Source: Blastocatellia bacterium
Lineage (GTDB): Bacteria > Acidobacteriota > Blastocatellia > Pyrinomonadales > Pyrinomonadaceae
Direction of reading: 5' to 3'
NCBI GenBank assembly: GCA_003168335.1
Contig: PMSM01000009.1
Span: 62,001-126,000 of the forward strand
DNA: 64,000 bases
Positions 44,295 through 56,100 of the stretch are shown here, piece after piece (position 1 is the first letter of the stretch; the number at the start of each line of letters is the position of its first letter). A program made the translations under genes and the position numbers. The notes below the pieces were generated by a model, which did not search any database, was not told the DNA's origin, and worked only from the letters and a program-made list of their open reading frames with translations.

Positions 44295-45347
44295 GTAGCT
44301 CCCTGACTAGTGGGCTGACCGACAAAGTCCATCGGAACGCTCTCGAGCAAGTCGGGCGAGAATCGACATTGCTTGCTTCTGAAGCAAGCGAAATAAGTGT
44401 TGAGGTAATCCAACTCCGCTTTAGAGGCTCGGCGAAGTTCGGCGAAAATCGAGCCGTTCGGTCAGTTCAAAAATCCTGGGTAGATCACTCCTCCTGCTCA
44501 CGTTCAAGACAGCAACGGCGGTACTTTGGAGTTGTCTGATCCCCACTGAACTTCCTCACCGGCCAACGAAATCGAAAATCGCATGCGATTTCGTGGCCCG
44601 ATCCGGGCAAATTTAACGCCACGACGCTTCCCGACTTGAGTGCGGGCTAGAGGCTGTGGGGCGAGAGGCCCGGTTTTAGAGGATCTTTGCGGGAGCTACC
44701 GGGCCGTTAGTCCCTCTTGTCCCGGTGGACAAGTCCGTCACCCATGCCTGGATCTTCACGAACTCGCCGGCTCTTTTGCGGACTTCTCCGCACTCGCTGG
44801 TCATATTGCGCAAACTTCACGGCCCGAGACAAGAAAATTACCTGTCCCTCCCGAAAATATCATCCAGCCTTTGAATACTTGCACAGGGTTGACGGTGCCC
44901 CCGCCGAAAGGTACTCGAGCCTTGCTGGCGCACGGTCTGTTCGTTGCAGCCGGTCGGAAGGACGCAAAGAGTTATCTCGGATAAGGTCTGACGTGGTCAG
45001 CTACAACAGCACAAGTGTTCGGCCACGAATGTGCGGGAGAGAACCCGGGAACTTCATTGCCGGGATCGATCGGTCCTGGATTGGAAGAACACAGCTCCTC
45101 AATTAAGGGCGCAAACGAAATCCGAATTTAGAACGCTATTTTGTACCTTACGGGTGGCTGAATAAACTCCTCAACGGCTGCAAGAGATGCTAACCTTCAG
45201 TCCCTCCGGGGCGAGATCATTATCTTGCCCGGTCGGAGCCCGACGGCATTGCTGTCGAGGCCAACAAGACATGCATTGTTGCACGATCTTTCATGAACGA
45301 TTCACTGGCGCTCGCGATCGTTGGGGTCGCCTCCCGATAGCAATTAA
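44295..45347. other. Gene-poor interval of about 1 kb
   Basis: Divergent gap between the kinase and the cation efflux gene. The open frames here (for example 44640-44984 and 44717-45106) have no recognisable domain, signal peptide or ribosome site, and read as low-quality translations rich in Arg, Ser and Cys. A short palindromic stretch around CGCATGCGATTTCG lies at about 44578-44593. It could be decayed coding sequence. I see no tRNA. Confidence 0.4.
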
Positions 45348-46262
45348 GTGAACACCAATATGGCTCTCCCGCCAAGCATTCAATCAAGCGCCGCTGGAGA
45401 AACGGCCATGAAAAATTCGGCGGCACGACTCTCGATCGTCGTCGCCGTCTTCCTGATTGCACTCAAAGGCACGTCGGGCTGGCTGACAGGCTCCATTAGC
45501 GTTTGGGCTTCGCTGCTCGATTCCGTGCTCGACCTGTTCGCCTCTACATTGAACTTCATCGCCGTGCGTGCCTCATCGCAACCAGCCGACGAAGACCATG
45601 CCTATGGACACGGTAAAGCAGAATCTCTGACGAGCCTCTTCCAGGCGATTGTCATCGGCGCCTCCGGCATGTTCATCGTCTGGGAAGCGGTCCACAGGAT
45701 TAGAGAGCCACATCAGACCCGCTCCGAATTGATTGGGATTGCTAGCATGATTGTGGCCATCACGGCGAGCGTATGGCTGGTGAGAAGACTGCGACGTGCC
45801 GCACATGAGACGGACTCGCCGGCGCTGAGCTCGGATGCACTCCATTACATGGCGGACATCTATATCAACGCTGGCGTGCTCGTTGCGCTTCTGCTTACAG
45901 CGTTGACTCATTGGACCCTGGCCGACCCGTTGATCTCGCTGGCGATTGCGCTCTACATACTTAAGTCAGCGTTCGCGCTGGGGCGCGAATCGATAAACGT
46001 CCTGATGGACCGAAGGCTGCCGGTCGAAGTAGACGATAAGGTAGCCGAGATAGTGGCCCGCTACCAGAATGAAGGCGTGCAGGGCTTCCATGACTTGCGT
46101 ACGCGGCGGTCGGGGTCACAACGGTTCGTCGACTTACATTTAGAAGTCGATCGGAACCAGCGGTTCGAAGACGCTCATAATCTAACAGTGAAAATATTAC
46201 GAGCGATCGAAGCGGAAATCCCTCGCACCAAAGCGCACATCCACACCGATCCAACCGAGTAG
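45348..46262 (+). CDS. Cation diffusion facilitator (metal efflux) protein
   Basis: Proton-coupled exporter of divalent metals (Zn, Fe, Mn, Co) in the inner membrane. 304 residues from a GTG at 45348; an ATG at 45360 is an alternative. Six helices; metal site in helix 2 ASLLDSVLDLF (DxxxD), DEDHAYGHGKAE after helix 2, and HYMADIYINAG (HxxxD) in helix 5. The C-terminal cytoplasmic ferredoxin-like domain carries GVQGFHDLRTRRSG and HLEVDRN. Metal choice cannot be read. If the neighbouring cluster oxidises Fe(II), iron or manganese efflux would fit, but that is speculation. Confidence 0.93.
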   Translation: MNTNMALPPSIQSSAAGETAMKNSAARLSIVVAVFLIALKGTSGWLTGSISVWASLLDSVLDLFASTLNFIAVRASSQPADEDHAYGHGKAESLTSLFQAIVIGASGMFIVWEAVHRIREPHQTRSELIGIASMIVAITASVWLVRRLRRAAHETDSPALSSDALHYMADIYINAGVLVALLLTALTHWTLADPLISLAIALYILKSAFALGRESINVLMDRRLPVEVDDKVAEIVARYQNEGVQGFHDLRTRRSGSQRFVDLHLEVDRNQRFEDAHNLTVKILRAIEAEIPRTKAHIHTDPTE

Positions 46263-46470
46263 CCGGATACTGTTGCCAAACTATGCTGCCAAAAACAATG
46301 CTGCCCTTCCGGTTCTTTGATGACCGCATTGCTTCAGTGACGCTTCCCGCTAATCGCATACGCATGGCCGAGATGTCCAACACGGGCGGCTTGATCGCGG
46401 TCCGGGCGTCCTGACCAAACCCGCAATCGAGAGCGAGCGATTCGGGAATGATGAATCCGCTTTAGCCGCG

Positions 46471-49400
46471 TCACTCCACCACCCTGATTCGTATTTCTGC
46501 GCCATTTGTCCGGATCTCCGGAACGTACATCGCGTGACCCAGCACGGGCAGCGCATGAAACGCGCCCGGACTCTCAGCTCTCATTTCATAACTAATCTGC
46601 CAGACACCTTCCGGCAGATGATCGATGAATAGAGCAACTTTGCGATCGCGCAGTTCCTGATAAACCCATTGGGTGCGGCCCGTGAAATCGACAGCCGAGG
46701 TGAAATTCATGAGCGTCGAGTTCTTGCTCCGGAGCGCGCCGGACTTGAGCTCCTTAGCGTACACATTCTCACCGCTGCGCAGCTGGACGGCCTCAAGGCC
46801 AGCCGGTTTCAGGTCCTCGAAAAGCAGATAATCATAGTTGTTCTTCGCTTCAATGGTGAGCACCGTCTCGACTCGTTCACCGCTCTTCACCGTTTCCCCA
46901 TCGTTTAGCGGGACGCGTTCTGAGACGTAGCCTTTCAGCAGCGTCTGATGATTGACGAGTTTGAAATATTGACGACGCACGAAGATCTCGTTGCCCGCGG
47001 GCGTGATCGGTTCTTCCAGGCTGAAGAATTTAGTCTGCGCTGAGAAATAGATCGGTCCGGTGCCGCTCCGGCGACGGATCGTGATCTCGTTTTGACCGTC
47101 GCGAATGACTTCGCGGGGAATGTCGAACTGGGTGGGCGCGCTGATCGCATCATCCGCGCCGATCTGTTTCGTGGCAATTGAGTTTCCGTTTACCAGCAAC
47201 TCGTATCCCATCTGCGGCTGGATTTCCCTGGTGATGCGCAGGTATTCATCCAGCGTCAACACCACAATCGCCGTGTCCCGAGTGTTGCTCCACTGTGCGC
47301 CGCGCCGGTTCTTGATCAGCCAGTTGGTAACGGGTTCGATCAGTTTGTTCCCGGGATCAATTTCCAGCATCGCGCGCAGCGCAAACGAAGTTGCTTCGAT
47401 GCCGCCATCGGACCAGCGCCAGTAAATACCATCTTCGCCCCAGTGCGCCGTGCCGATTACCGATGGATCGGAAGTTTGCGCGCCGGTTTGGACGACCGAG
47501 GTGTCGGGCGTCGCATCGATCTTCACGCCATTTTCCAGATTCTGGACCAGCGTCTTCGCCTGTTCGTGATAACCGAACCCGTGCGCCGAAAGGGCCAGCA
47601 ATGCCCGGGTGTAAGCGTTGAGCTTGTCGCGATTGGTCCAAAGGTTATTGAAAGCTTTGGTTTGAAACGCACTAATCTCCGCATTACGCCCTCCCTCACG
47701 GTCGGGCTTCTGCCCGGAGTGATTGACCGCGAGCGCGTACAGCATCCAGGCCTGCACGTCATAGTTGGTTTCCTCTTCGACCAGTTCCTTGTCCAGGTAA
47801 CTTGTCGCGCGCGAAATCACGTCAGGTTTCACCTCGACGCCGGCCTCTTGCGCCAGGGTCATGCCCCAGATGACATAAGCAGTCATGAAGTGATCGCTGT
47901 CGCCGTCTTTCCACCAGCCCCAACCGCCATCGGAGTGCTGGAAATTGTAGAGACGATCCAGGCTCTGTTTAGTGATCGCGTCGAGCTCACTCAGATCATG
48001 TTTCCCCTTCGGATGAGTCGCCGCCGCAGTCGACTGTTCAATCCCGCCGAAGATCTTATTCATCGCGGTTTCCGGTTTTAGTCCGAGATCACGCAGCGTC
48101 CTGGCTGTGATCGCGGCCGGCAGAAAGCGGCTCATTGTCTGCTCCGTGCAACCGTACGGATAGTCGACGAGGTAAGGCAGCGCATCGAGCATCGTGGTCG
48201 CCATGCTGGGCGCGACCTGGACCGAAAGCGTGGTCGAGTCAGGTCGCCGTTCTTTGGGAATATCGAGCTTCACCGTGACGCTGTCGCCGCGCATCTTGCC
48301 GGAGCGCGACACGAATTTTTCAATGCCATGTTCGTAAACGGTGAAAGTCTTCTCCATCGCGTCGGCATACTTCTCTCCGCGCGCTTCAACTTTCAACTTA
48401 GCTTCGGTCGCTTGCACGGCGTTAACCAGCCAGTCAACTCGCGCCTCGCTGTTGGCTTTAACTTCGACGGGCCCTTGCTCGCCTTTTACCGGCTTGCCGT
48501 CGACGACCAGACCTGAAACTGTCAGTCCCTCGGCGATTAACCTGGGAGCAACCCGCATGGGCTGATCGGTGTTGTTATTGATCACGCCCGAAACGGTGAC
48601 CTGATCTCCAACCACAAAAAAGCGCGGCGCTTCGAGCCGCACGATGAGTGGTTGTTTGGTGCGCGTAGAGGTATTGCCGATGCCGAACTGGTTGCCCGTC
48701 GTAACCACTCGAGCTGTTGCCGACCAGGTGGTCAGCGAGTCGGGATACTTCACTTTCACCGTAGCCATGCCGTTGTCGTCTGTCTTAACGTCGGGCTGCC
48801 AGAAAATGGTCGAGCGGAAATCGTTGCGAACCTGGACCGCGGGCTCCTGGCCCGGTGGCGGTGCCGGTGCTTCGGGTGCTCCAGCATTCCGGGCGCCACC
48901 TACAACGACCGTCGACTCGGCGGACTTTGCGAAAGCTCGCGGTTCGCTGGCCGACAGACCGTCCATCGTAAGCGTACCGGAAGGGCGGCTAAGGTCTGCC
49001 AGAATTTGAAGGCGTTCAAAGGGGCTATCTTTGTCATCACTACCAGCGGATCGATCACGCAAGCGCTGCTGCGCCAGCACCTTCTCATCAATCAATTCCT
49101 TGTTCACTCCTTCAATCAGTCGCGCATAAGACTTTTGATTGAACGTGCTCTGCGTCTGAACCGTCTGCGCGCGTTTGGTGCCGTAATAGAATTGTCGCGG
49201 GTCACCCGCGTAATCCTGCTGAATATATTTCACTGACTCGTCGATCAATCCCAGTGCGATCTCAGCCGAGATTGGCTTGCCGTTGGCGTCTCGCGTAGTG
49301 ATCGAAAGCGATCCTTCTTCTCGCGGTTGGTATTGCTCGCGATCGGCCTTGACGTCTACTGAGAGAAACTGCTGCACCGGCGGCACGACGACCTGCTTGG

Positions 49401-52400
49401 TATCAACGAACATTTGACCGTCGCTCACCATCGTTCCCGTGAGATAAATGTTGGGGACATGCTTTTCCTCAATCGGCAGCTCGATAAGTTTCGCCGTCCC
49501 GGTCACGTGAACGAGCTGATAGCTGTACAGATCCTCGCCTTCGACACTGAACAGGACATAGCGGTCGGCCGTGGGCACGGAAATCATTACCGGCGCCGTT
49601 TGCCCGGCGCGGAAGGTGTCTTTGTCGACGACGATCTCGACGCCCCCCGGACGATAGCCGAGTTCGGTCGACGCATTGGTGGCAACGAAAACGGTGGTTT
49701 CAGCTTTGATTGGCGGCAAGAAACGATCGCGCCGGGCGCTGCCCTGGCTGCTCTCCCAGGTTATTCGATAATACCCATCGCGTTCGGGATTGAAGATCAG
49801 TTGAGCCGAACCCTCAACATCGGTCTTCACGTTTTGAGTAAGGATGTCATCGTGGTGATAGCCGCGATACTTGAGTTGCCACGGCTTCTGCCCTGTGCTC
49901 AACGCCGGCGGAAATGACTTTTCACGCAGCGCGCGCAGCTCTTCGCCTTTGACCTCACGCCCGTTTGGGTCGAGCCAGACTTCGTCCCAGTAATCGCGGG
50001 TGACTTTGACGGTGCCTTCAGTCACAACGGGCTGCTCATTGGCATCCAGCGCTTTAATGTCGACCGTGACTTTGTCTTTCGGCCGATAAATATTGCGCTC
50101 AGGACGAGGATAGACGTAGTAGCGTTGCCGCGTAACGCGGACGGTATCGCTCGCGATAATCTCCCGGCGCGATGAATCGGTAACGCGGGCTTCGATACGA
50201 TATTGGAAATCCTGGTTGTAGTTCTCGCGCGGCGTGTCGAAAGTAAGGGTGGCCTTGCCGGTTGCGTCTGTCTTGATCGTTTCGCGTTTGACGGTTTGCC
50301 CCTGGCCGCCATAGTTATACCGCCCCTGCCGCTCGATATCGTCGTAGTACCAGGCGTAATCATGGCGCGGATACCAATAGTGATAGAAAGGGTTCTGATA
50401 AACGACGACTTCGACGGCGGCGTTACTAACGGGTCCGCCGAAATAATAATCAGCCTGGATATTGACTTCTACTTTCTCCCCCAATCGAAAAGACTTTCTC
50501 TTGCCGTCTTCCTCCGGAGTTTTCACGGACACTTTGAATTCGGGCAGCTTGTATTCTTCCAGCCGAAATAGTTTTGCGTCGCCGATGTGGTTGGCGCGGC
50601 CCTGGTCCCAGAACTGTATCTGGTACTCGCCGAGCGGCAATGTTTCGGCTAACTCCAACGCGCCCCAGGCGCTGCCGAACGCGTTGAGGATCGAGGTGCC
50701 CTCGCTCACCTTGGTTCCGTGAGGATCGTTGATCTGATATTCGACGACTTGATTGGCGGGCGTTGAGTAAACGCCGTCGGCGAAACGACGCGCGATAAAT
50801 TTCCACTGGACTGTTTCTTTCGGGCGGTAAGCCGGGCGATCGGTGAAGGCGTAAATGCGCCAAGCCTGATCGTTGCGGTTGTAACCATTCGCAGAGCCGC
50901 TCGAGAAGGCCTGTCGATCGCTACTGACAGCGGCAGCGAACAGAGTGCGAAAATTATCATTTCCTTTCAGTGCAAATGGCGCCAGTCCGTCGTGGTTCGT
51001 TGTCTGCCGGAGTTTGCGCCAGTGCCACTTATCGTTGACGTAGTAACTTTCCCACAGCGCCACCTCGGCGTTGGCAATTGGCGCGCCGGTCTGCGCGTTA
51101 CAGAAATAGACAAGCGCCTGCTTCGCCGATGATTTGAGCACGATCGATGCGTCGGTAACCATGACGACGTCGCGCGCAGACAAGCCGCCGCTTTTCGCCT
51201 CGAGCAGATAAGCACCGACCGGCAGCTTGCCTTCGATGCGCACCTGATCGTTGACGGGTTTGTGATCGTCCTGGTTCTTCAGATCTCTCGTCCACGCTTT
51301 GACCGGAGCGCGTCCGGCTGTTTGCAGGTGCCGGATCCAGTTGCCGTCAGCGTCCCCTTCGCCTTCCTCTTCGCCGGCGACTCTCGTGAACCGTACGTCC
51401 TGAGTCAGATCGACTTTATAGAGCGCAAAATCAACTCGCCTGAGGTTGCGCGCGCTCAAAGCGAATTGAAGTTCCGAATCGGGAAGAAAAATATTTGACA
51501 CCCCAACGCTGATGGTTGGCTCGGTGATGTTCTTGACTTGCTGAAGAGCCTGGTCGTAGTAGCGGGTTTCGCCTTTGACGAATTCCCTTATCAGCCGACG
51601 ATACAGCTCGAGCGCTTTGACATAGTCAGGCTCTTGTTGCCACTGGCCCGGGGCGATCTGTCTGACGGTGCCGTTATTGCTCATCCATTCGGCGTAGTAG
51701 AAGAGCGCGTCATCATACCAATCCGTTTGTTTGCCCGATTTGAGCGCCGCTTCAAACTCGTCCGGCACGCGTTCGCGTACTTCCCAATCACCACCGCCGG
51801 TGGCGCGCATCGTCATGGCGATGAGAAAGTGCAAATGGGCCCGGTCGTTTTCCTGCGCGCTGATCTTGAGAGCGTTCTCAAGGACAACCAGTGGGATGTA
51901 GTTGCCGTAATAGGTGTAGTAGTAATACTCGTTTGCCTGCTGTGGCTCCGCCGCTTTGAAAACAATCTTGAGATAGCGAGCACGAGCACGATCGAGGTCG
52001 CGTTGACCGGCCCACCACTCGAGTGCCTGCTGGTAGTGCGGCCAGGCCATTCCCCAGTTCATCTGATTTCGCCGCGTCCAATAGAGATCGGCAAGCGACT
52101 CCTGAGATTCGGCCCACACCAGATCGCGATCATCTTCCTTGTCGTTCGTGCGAATCAGTTCCTCGAGTTGCTTTTGGGCCTGCTCAGACTTGGTCGTGTC
52201 GGATGTTTGGGTTCCGGCTTGCGCCCGCCAAGAGGTGTCGGCCAGACGGAATTCCACCCAGCGCGCTTCCGCGGCGGGCAATCCGGCCTTGTTCACTTTG
52301 GCATAGACCTCGTTGGCGCGAGCGTACGAGCCGGAATCATAGGCTCGCTCAGCTTCGGCTCTGACCTGTGCATAGTCCGTCTGCTGAGCCGACACGATCT

Positions 52401-52503
52401 GAGATCCGAAATGTGAGACATGAAGCAGGAGCCCCAGCAGCGCGACCGAAGCGGTCATCAACGCAAAGGAGAATGTGGTCCGCAGTGTCGAGATGATTTT
52501 CAT
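46471..52503 (-). CDS. Bacterial alpha-2-macroglobulin family protein
   Basis: 2010-residue exported protein that traps or inhibits proteases, usually in the periplasm or on the cell envelope. N-terminal signal MKIISTLRTTFSFALMTASV, a helical TPR-like region (about 45-330), then macroglobulin MG domains. These include FTDRPAYRPKETVQWKF, the PRPERNIYRPKDKVTVDI segment and the PDSLTTWSATARVV A2M core. The thioester motif is YGCTEQTMSRF with Cys1452 and Gln1455, so bait trapping by thioester is possible. A complement-like alpha/alpha toroid follows (about 1480-1740) and a C-terminal MG/receptor-like domain. No PBP1C gene is adjacent, unlike in Proteobacteria. A 30-bp stretch (47686-47715) is shared with the giant adhesin gene. 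Confidence 0.92.
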   Translation of the reverse strand: MKIISTLRTTFSFALMTASVALLGLLLHVSHFGSQIVSAQQTDYAQVRAEAERAYDSGSYARANEVYAKVNKAGLPAAEARWVEFRLADTSWRAQAGTQTSDTTKSEQAQKQLEELIRTNDKEDDRDLVWAESQESLADLYWTRRNQMNWGMAWPHYQQALEWWAGQRDLDRARARYLKIVFKAAEPQQANEYYYYTYYGNYIPLVVLENALKISAQENDRAHLHFLIAMTMRATGGGDWEVRERVPDEFEAALKSGKQTDWYDDALFYYAEWMSNNGTVRQIAPGQWQQEPDYVKALELYRRLIREFVKGETRYYDQALQQVKNITEPTISVGVSNIFLPDSELQFALSARNLRRVDFALYKVDLTQDVRFTRVAGEEEGEGDADGNWIRHLQTAGRAPVKAWTRDLKNQDDHKPVNDQVRIEGKLPVGAYLLEAKSGGLSARDVVMVTDASIVLKSSAKQALVYFCNAQTGAPIANAEVALWESYYVNDKWHWRKLRQTTNHDGLAPFALKGNDNFRTLFAAAVSSDRQAFSSGSANGYNRNDQAWRIYAFTDRPAYRPKETVQWKFIARRFADGVYSTPANQVVEYQINDPHGTKVSEGTSILNAFGSAWGALELAETLPLGEYQIQFWDQGRANHIGDAKLFRLEEYKLPEFKVSVKTPEEDGKRKSFRLGEKVEVNIQADYYFGGPVSNAAVEVVVYQNPFYHYWYPRHDYAWYYDDIERQGRYNYGGQGQTVKRETIKTDATGKATLTFDTPRENYNQDFQYRIEARVTDSSRREIIASDTVRVTRQRYYVYPRPERNIYRPKDKVTVDIKALDANEQPVVTEGTVKVTRDYWDEVWLDPNGREVKGEELRALREKSFPPALSTGQKPWQLKYRGYHHDDILTQNVKTDVEGSAQLIFNPERDGYYRITWESSQGSARRDRFLPPIKAETTVFVATNASTELGYRPGGVEIVVDKDTFRAGQTAPVMISVPTADRYVLFSVEGEDLYSYQLVHVTGTAKLIELPIEEKHVPNIYLTGTMVSDGQMFVDTKQVVVPPVQQFLSVDVKADREQYQPREEGSLSITTRDANGKPISAEIALGLIDESVKYIQQDYAGDPRQFYYGTKRAQTVQTQSTFNQKSYARLIEGVNKELIDEKVLAQQRLRDRSAGSDDKDSPFERLQILADLSRPSGTLTMDGLSASEPRAFAKSAESTVVVGGARNAGAPEAPAPPPGQEPAVQVRNDFRSTIFWQPDVKTDDNGMATVKVKYPDSLTTWSATARVVTTGNQFGIGNTSTRTKQPLIVRLEAPRFFVVGDQVTVSGVINNNTDQPMRVAPRLIAEGLTVSGLVVDGKPVKGEQGPVEVKANSEARVDWLVNAVQATEAKLKVEARGEKYADAMEKTFTVYEHGIEKFVSRSGKMRGDSVTVKLDIPKERRPDSTTLSVQVAPSMATTMLDALPYLVDYPYGCTEQTMSRFLPAAITARTLRDLGLKPETAMNKIFGGIEQSTAAATHPKGKHDLSELDAITKQSLDRLYNFQHSDGGWGWWKDGDSDHFMTAYVIWGMTLAQEAGVEVKPDVISRATSYLDKELVEEETNYDVQAWMLYALAVNHSGQKPDREGGRNAEISAFQTKAFNNLWTNRDKLNAYTRALLALSAHGFGYHEQAKTLVQNLENGVKIDATPDTSVVQTGAQTSDPSVIGTAHWGEDGIYWRWSDGGIEATSFALRAMLEIDPGNKLIEPVTNWLIKNRRGAQWSNTRDTAIVVLTLDEYLRITREIQPQMGYELLVNGNSIATKQIGADDAISAPTQFDIPREVIRDGQNEITIRRRSGTGPIYFSAQTKFFSLEEPITPAGNEIFVRRQYFKLVNHQTLLKGYVSERVPLNDGETVKSGERVETVLTIEAKNNYDYLLFEDLKPAGLEAVQLRSGENVYAKELKSGALRSKNSTLMNFTSAVDFTGRTQWVYQELRDRKVALFIDHLPEGVWQISYEMRAESPGAFHALPVLGHAMYVPEIRTNGAEIRIRVVE
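47686..47715. repeat. 30-bp dispersed repeat inside the macroglobulin gene
   Basis: On the minus strand it begins GGGCAGAAGCCCGACCGT and ends GAGGGAGGGCGT. It matches 61329-61358 in 28 of 30 positions (differences at positions 7 and 19). It encodes about GQKPDREGGR in the macroglobulin. Two unrelated genes carrying the same 30-mer in frame suggests a mobile short repeat. Confidence 0.7.
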
Positions 52504-53153
52504 AGTTGTTGGCTTAATTGTTTTCAGGGCTGTTTTCAGTCGGTTATGAGTTCTCGTGGCCGGGCGAGCGGACGAGACGCCCTCAGTCTATCCCTTTTAC
52601 GGGCCACGCAGCATCCGCACTGAAGTTAGCCCTTAGAACTGCCAACCACGCTCTGCAGTTGCTCCCGGTTCCGTTAAATGAACGAGCCGGTCGCGACGAC
52701 TTGCGCGAAAGACGTGGGCGCTGCCAAGTAAGACTAGTCATTTATCAATTGAGCGGATCGAAGTACTTCACCTAACAGAGTAACGCGTTCTTTCGGGTAG
52801 CGTTCCGGCAATTCCACATGGGCCCATAACTCACCGGCCTGTAATTCGCCAACGAGGCCTTCTTTGATTAGGCCTGCAACAATAGTCAACATGTGGGTGG
52901 TAGATGAAGATTCTGCTCACGGGAAAACTACCATCCAACAAACCCGCGGGGCTATAAGTTAAGCGACAATGCGTTGACTCAAGGCTGCGGTTGCCGTAGG
53001 TTTCTCCCCTCAACAGGCTTGACTCGCAAAGAGGTCCTGCTGTCTGCTGAGACCGCGCTAGTCTCTCTCGAATCTTGTCCTGATCCAAGGTTGGAAGGAG
53101 TTGGAAGGACATTCATCATGGGGTATCACCACCTTCATCTTTAGGAGAATCTA
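52504..53153. other. 650-bp divergent intergenic region
   Basis: Between the macroglobulin and the WD40-caspase gene. The only longer open frame (52831-53112, minus) lacks a ribosome site or any recognisable motif. A GGTTGGAAGGAGTTGGAAGGA direct repeat-like stretch lies near 53091-53110, just before the caspase leader. No other structure was recognised. Confidence 0.4.
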
Positions 53154-56100
53154 ATGGTTCGCACTAGTCGGTCAACAAGCAACGACTCTGCTGATAAACA
53201 GGTAGCCTTAGACGTTTCACTTTTAGCCCTGCGGCGGCGGCGAACAATATCAGCGGTGATACTTTTGCTATCGGTGATCTGCGCGCCCGTTCGGGGCCTG
53301 GCGCAATCGAAGGAGCCGTCACGAGGGATCGGAATTCAGCCAGGTCCCACGCCAACACCCGCGTCCGCGACACCCGCCACTCCGGGCGATAAACCGGAGT
53401 TGATTCTGCAAACGGGACACACAAGATCCGCGAACGCAGTAGCCTTCAGCCCCGACAATCGCTGGCTGGCCTCGGGCGGCAAAGACAACGTCATAAAGAT
53501 TTGGGATCTCGCGAATGGAAACGTTTTACGAACGCTTTACGGTCACACGAGCAACGTTAACGCCCTCGCCGTCAGCCCCGATGGGAAACTGTTAGCCTCG
53601 GGGAGCGGAGATATTAATGACCAGCGAGATTTAGGGACCTTCACTCTGGGAGGCGTGGTCGGCGGGGCGGAAGATAATACGGTAAGGATCTGGAGCGTTC
53701 AGACGGGACAACAGTTGCAGGTTCTTCGCGGCCACGAACTGCCCGTGGGCGCCGTCGCTTTCAGTAACGACGGCCACTCGCTAACGAGTGTGGGCGGGGA
53801 TGCGGTCAAAGTTTGGGACGTTTCGGCGGGCACAGAGTTGCGTTCGCAAAAAACACAATATGGAAAAAGCGGCATGGAAAAGCTCAACTCAATGCCCTCA
53901 TTTTCGCTTATGGGTGGTGGAGACAAGCAACAGAAACAAGAGGCGCAACGCTTAAAGAATTTCAAAATGTCGGCGTCGAAAATAGCAGTCAGTTCGAACG
54001 GGCAATTAGCAGCGGTCGGGCAACCTGATAAAGCAATAAAGATTTATGACGCACAAGGGGGGCGCGAACTGCGGGACTTGGCTCTCAAAGCGATCCCGGA
54101 AGCGGAAAACTCGAGCCTCGCATTTAGCGCGGATGCGCGCCTCGTTGCCTTTGCCAAAGCGAGCGAGACGGTCAGCGTCCAGGAGGCCGCCACGGGCCGC
54201 GAGCTCTACAGCATCAATACCGGATTCAGCAAGACGCCCCAGCGTGTGCAATTCAGCGCCGATGGGCGATTCCTGGTTACGGCTACGGATAACAACGCGG
54301 GTGCCGCGATGAAGTTGTGGGACGCTACGACGGGTCAACTGATACGCGAGCTAAAAACGAGCGGCGAAGCTCTCATGAGCGTCCGAGTGATTAGTTTCAA
54401 TCGTGACGGCAACCTGATTGCGGTGGTCGCGGCGGGAGCCAAAGCAATCAGAGTCATTGAGTCCGCAACGGGGCACGAATCCCGCATTCTGCAAACGGGA
54501 ACGACGGACGAAGTGGGGCGAGCCGAGCAAGCGGCGTTCATTAAGGCCATCGATCCTAAGACGATGGCCACACTTCAGAAGCGGGATATCACGACGCCCG
54601 AACAAATCATTGAGGCCGTCGAAGCGATGGGAACCATTTCCAGCGAAAAGCTTCAGGCTGGGGGTGCCGTAAGTTTCAGCCCCGACGGTCACTTCCTGAT
54701 TTCGAGTCACGTGCTTTTAAAAACTCTGGCGACCGAAGTGTGGGATACCACTGCGGGAACGCTCGTGCGGGGTAACGACGACGACGCGCTGCGGGACCGT
54801 GGCAAGCCTTTCTTTAGTCCGGACGGACGCTTCAGGGCAGCCCCGTTCTTCCCGATGAAGGACTTCTACAACCCTTCTGCCGGCGAAGTTCTAAATCCGT
54901 TTAATCTCAATGTCTATAAAGATGTCTACAAGCAGAAAATAGATCTGTACGACGGCAAATCCGACCAACGTTTGCGAGAGTTGGACGGAGGTAAGGCCCC
55001 CCAGGTGGGTATCGTTCCGGCGGCGGGTTTTAGTTTCGACGGCAAGCTCATGGCGATGACCGGCTTCGAAAAGAAAGAACGTTCCGTACTTGTTTACGAG
55101 ACGGAAAGCGGGCGTAAGGTCAACAGTTTTCAGATCAACGATACGGAACAAAGCGGGGCGGTGACAACTCTCTGCCTCAGCGCGGACGCGCGTCTGTTGG
55201 CCGCAGGATACGCTACTAAGATCGATATATTTGAAGTTGCCTCAGGCAAAACAGTGCGCACCTTGCCACACGCTGGACGGATAGTTTCTCTCAGCTTCAG
55301 TCCTGACGGGCGTGTTCTCGTAGCCCTTGGAGAAAACAACGACAAGTATATTTGGGACGCTTCGTCGGGCGAACAACTTGCCACTCTCGTAAATCTCGGC
55401 GGCGCTCTCAACAGCCGCGGCAGCGATTGGTTAGTTGTCACTCCCGACGGCTTATTCGACGGCTCACCTGCTGCATGGAAGCAAATCCTCTGGCGGTTTG
55501 GAGGCAACACATTTGATATCATGCCTGCCGAAACCTTCTTCAACGAATTCTACTATCCCGGGCTGCTCGCCGAGGTGATGGCCGGGAAAAAGCCTCGCGC
55601 TCCGAAAAACATATCGCAACTTGACCGCCGCCAACCCGAATTAAGATTTATGACTCAGGGCGGACAAGTCGGCGCCGCCAGTACGGAAAGCACGTCAGAG
55701 CGCAACCTCTTGGTAAAGATTGAAGTAACTGAAAAGCCGGCCGACAAAGATCATGCGGCGGGAAGCGGAGCGCGCGATGTGCGGCTATTCCGTAACGGTG
55801 CGCTCGTAAAAGTCTGGCGCGGCGATGTGCTGAAAGGCCAAACGGCGACAACCCTGGAAACCAACATCACAATCGTTGCCGGAGAGAACCGTCTGGCGGC
55901 TTACGCGTTCAATCGTGACAACGTCAAGAGCAAGGATGCGAGCTTCAGTCTCACCGGCGCGGATAGCCTCAAGCGGCCCGGTACCGCTTACATTCTGGCC
56001 ATCGGTGTCAACGCCTATTCCAACACCCAATACAATCTCAAGTACGCCGTCGCGGACGCCACAGCGTTTGGCGAAGAGGTGCGACACCAACAACAGCAGA

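Noticed and set aside
52831-53112. 93-residue minus-strand open frame before the WD40-caspase gene
   Set aside because: No domain, signal or start context; composition looks non-coding.
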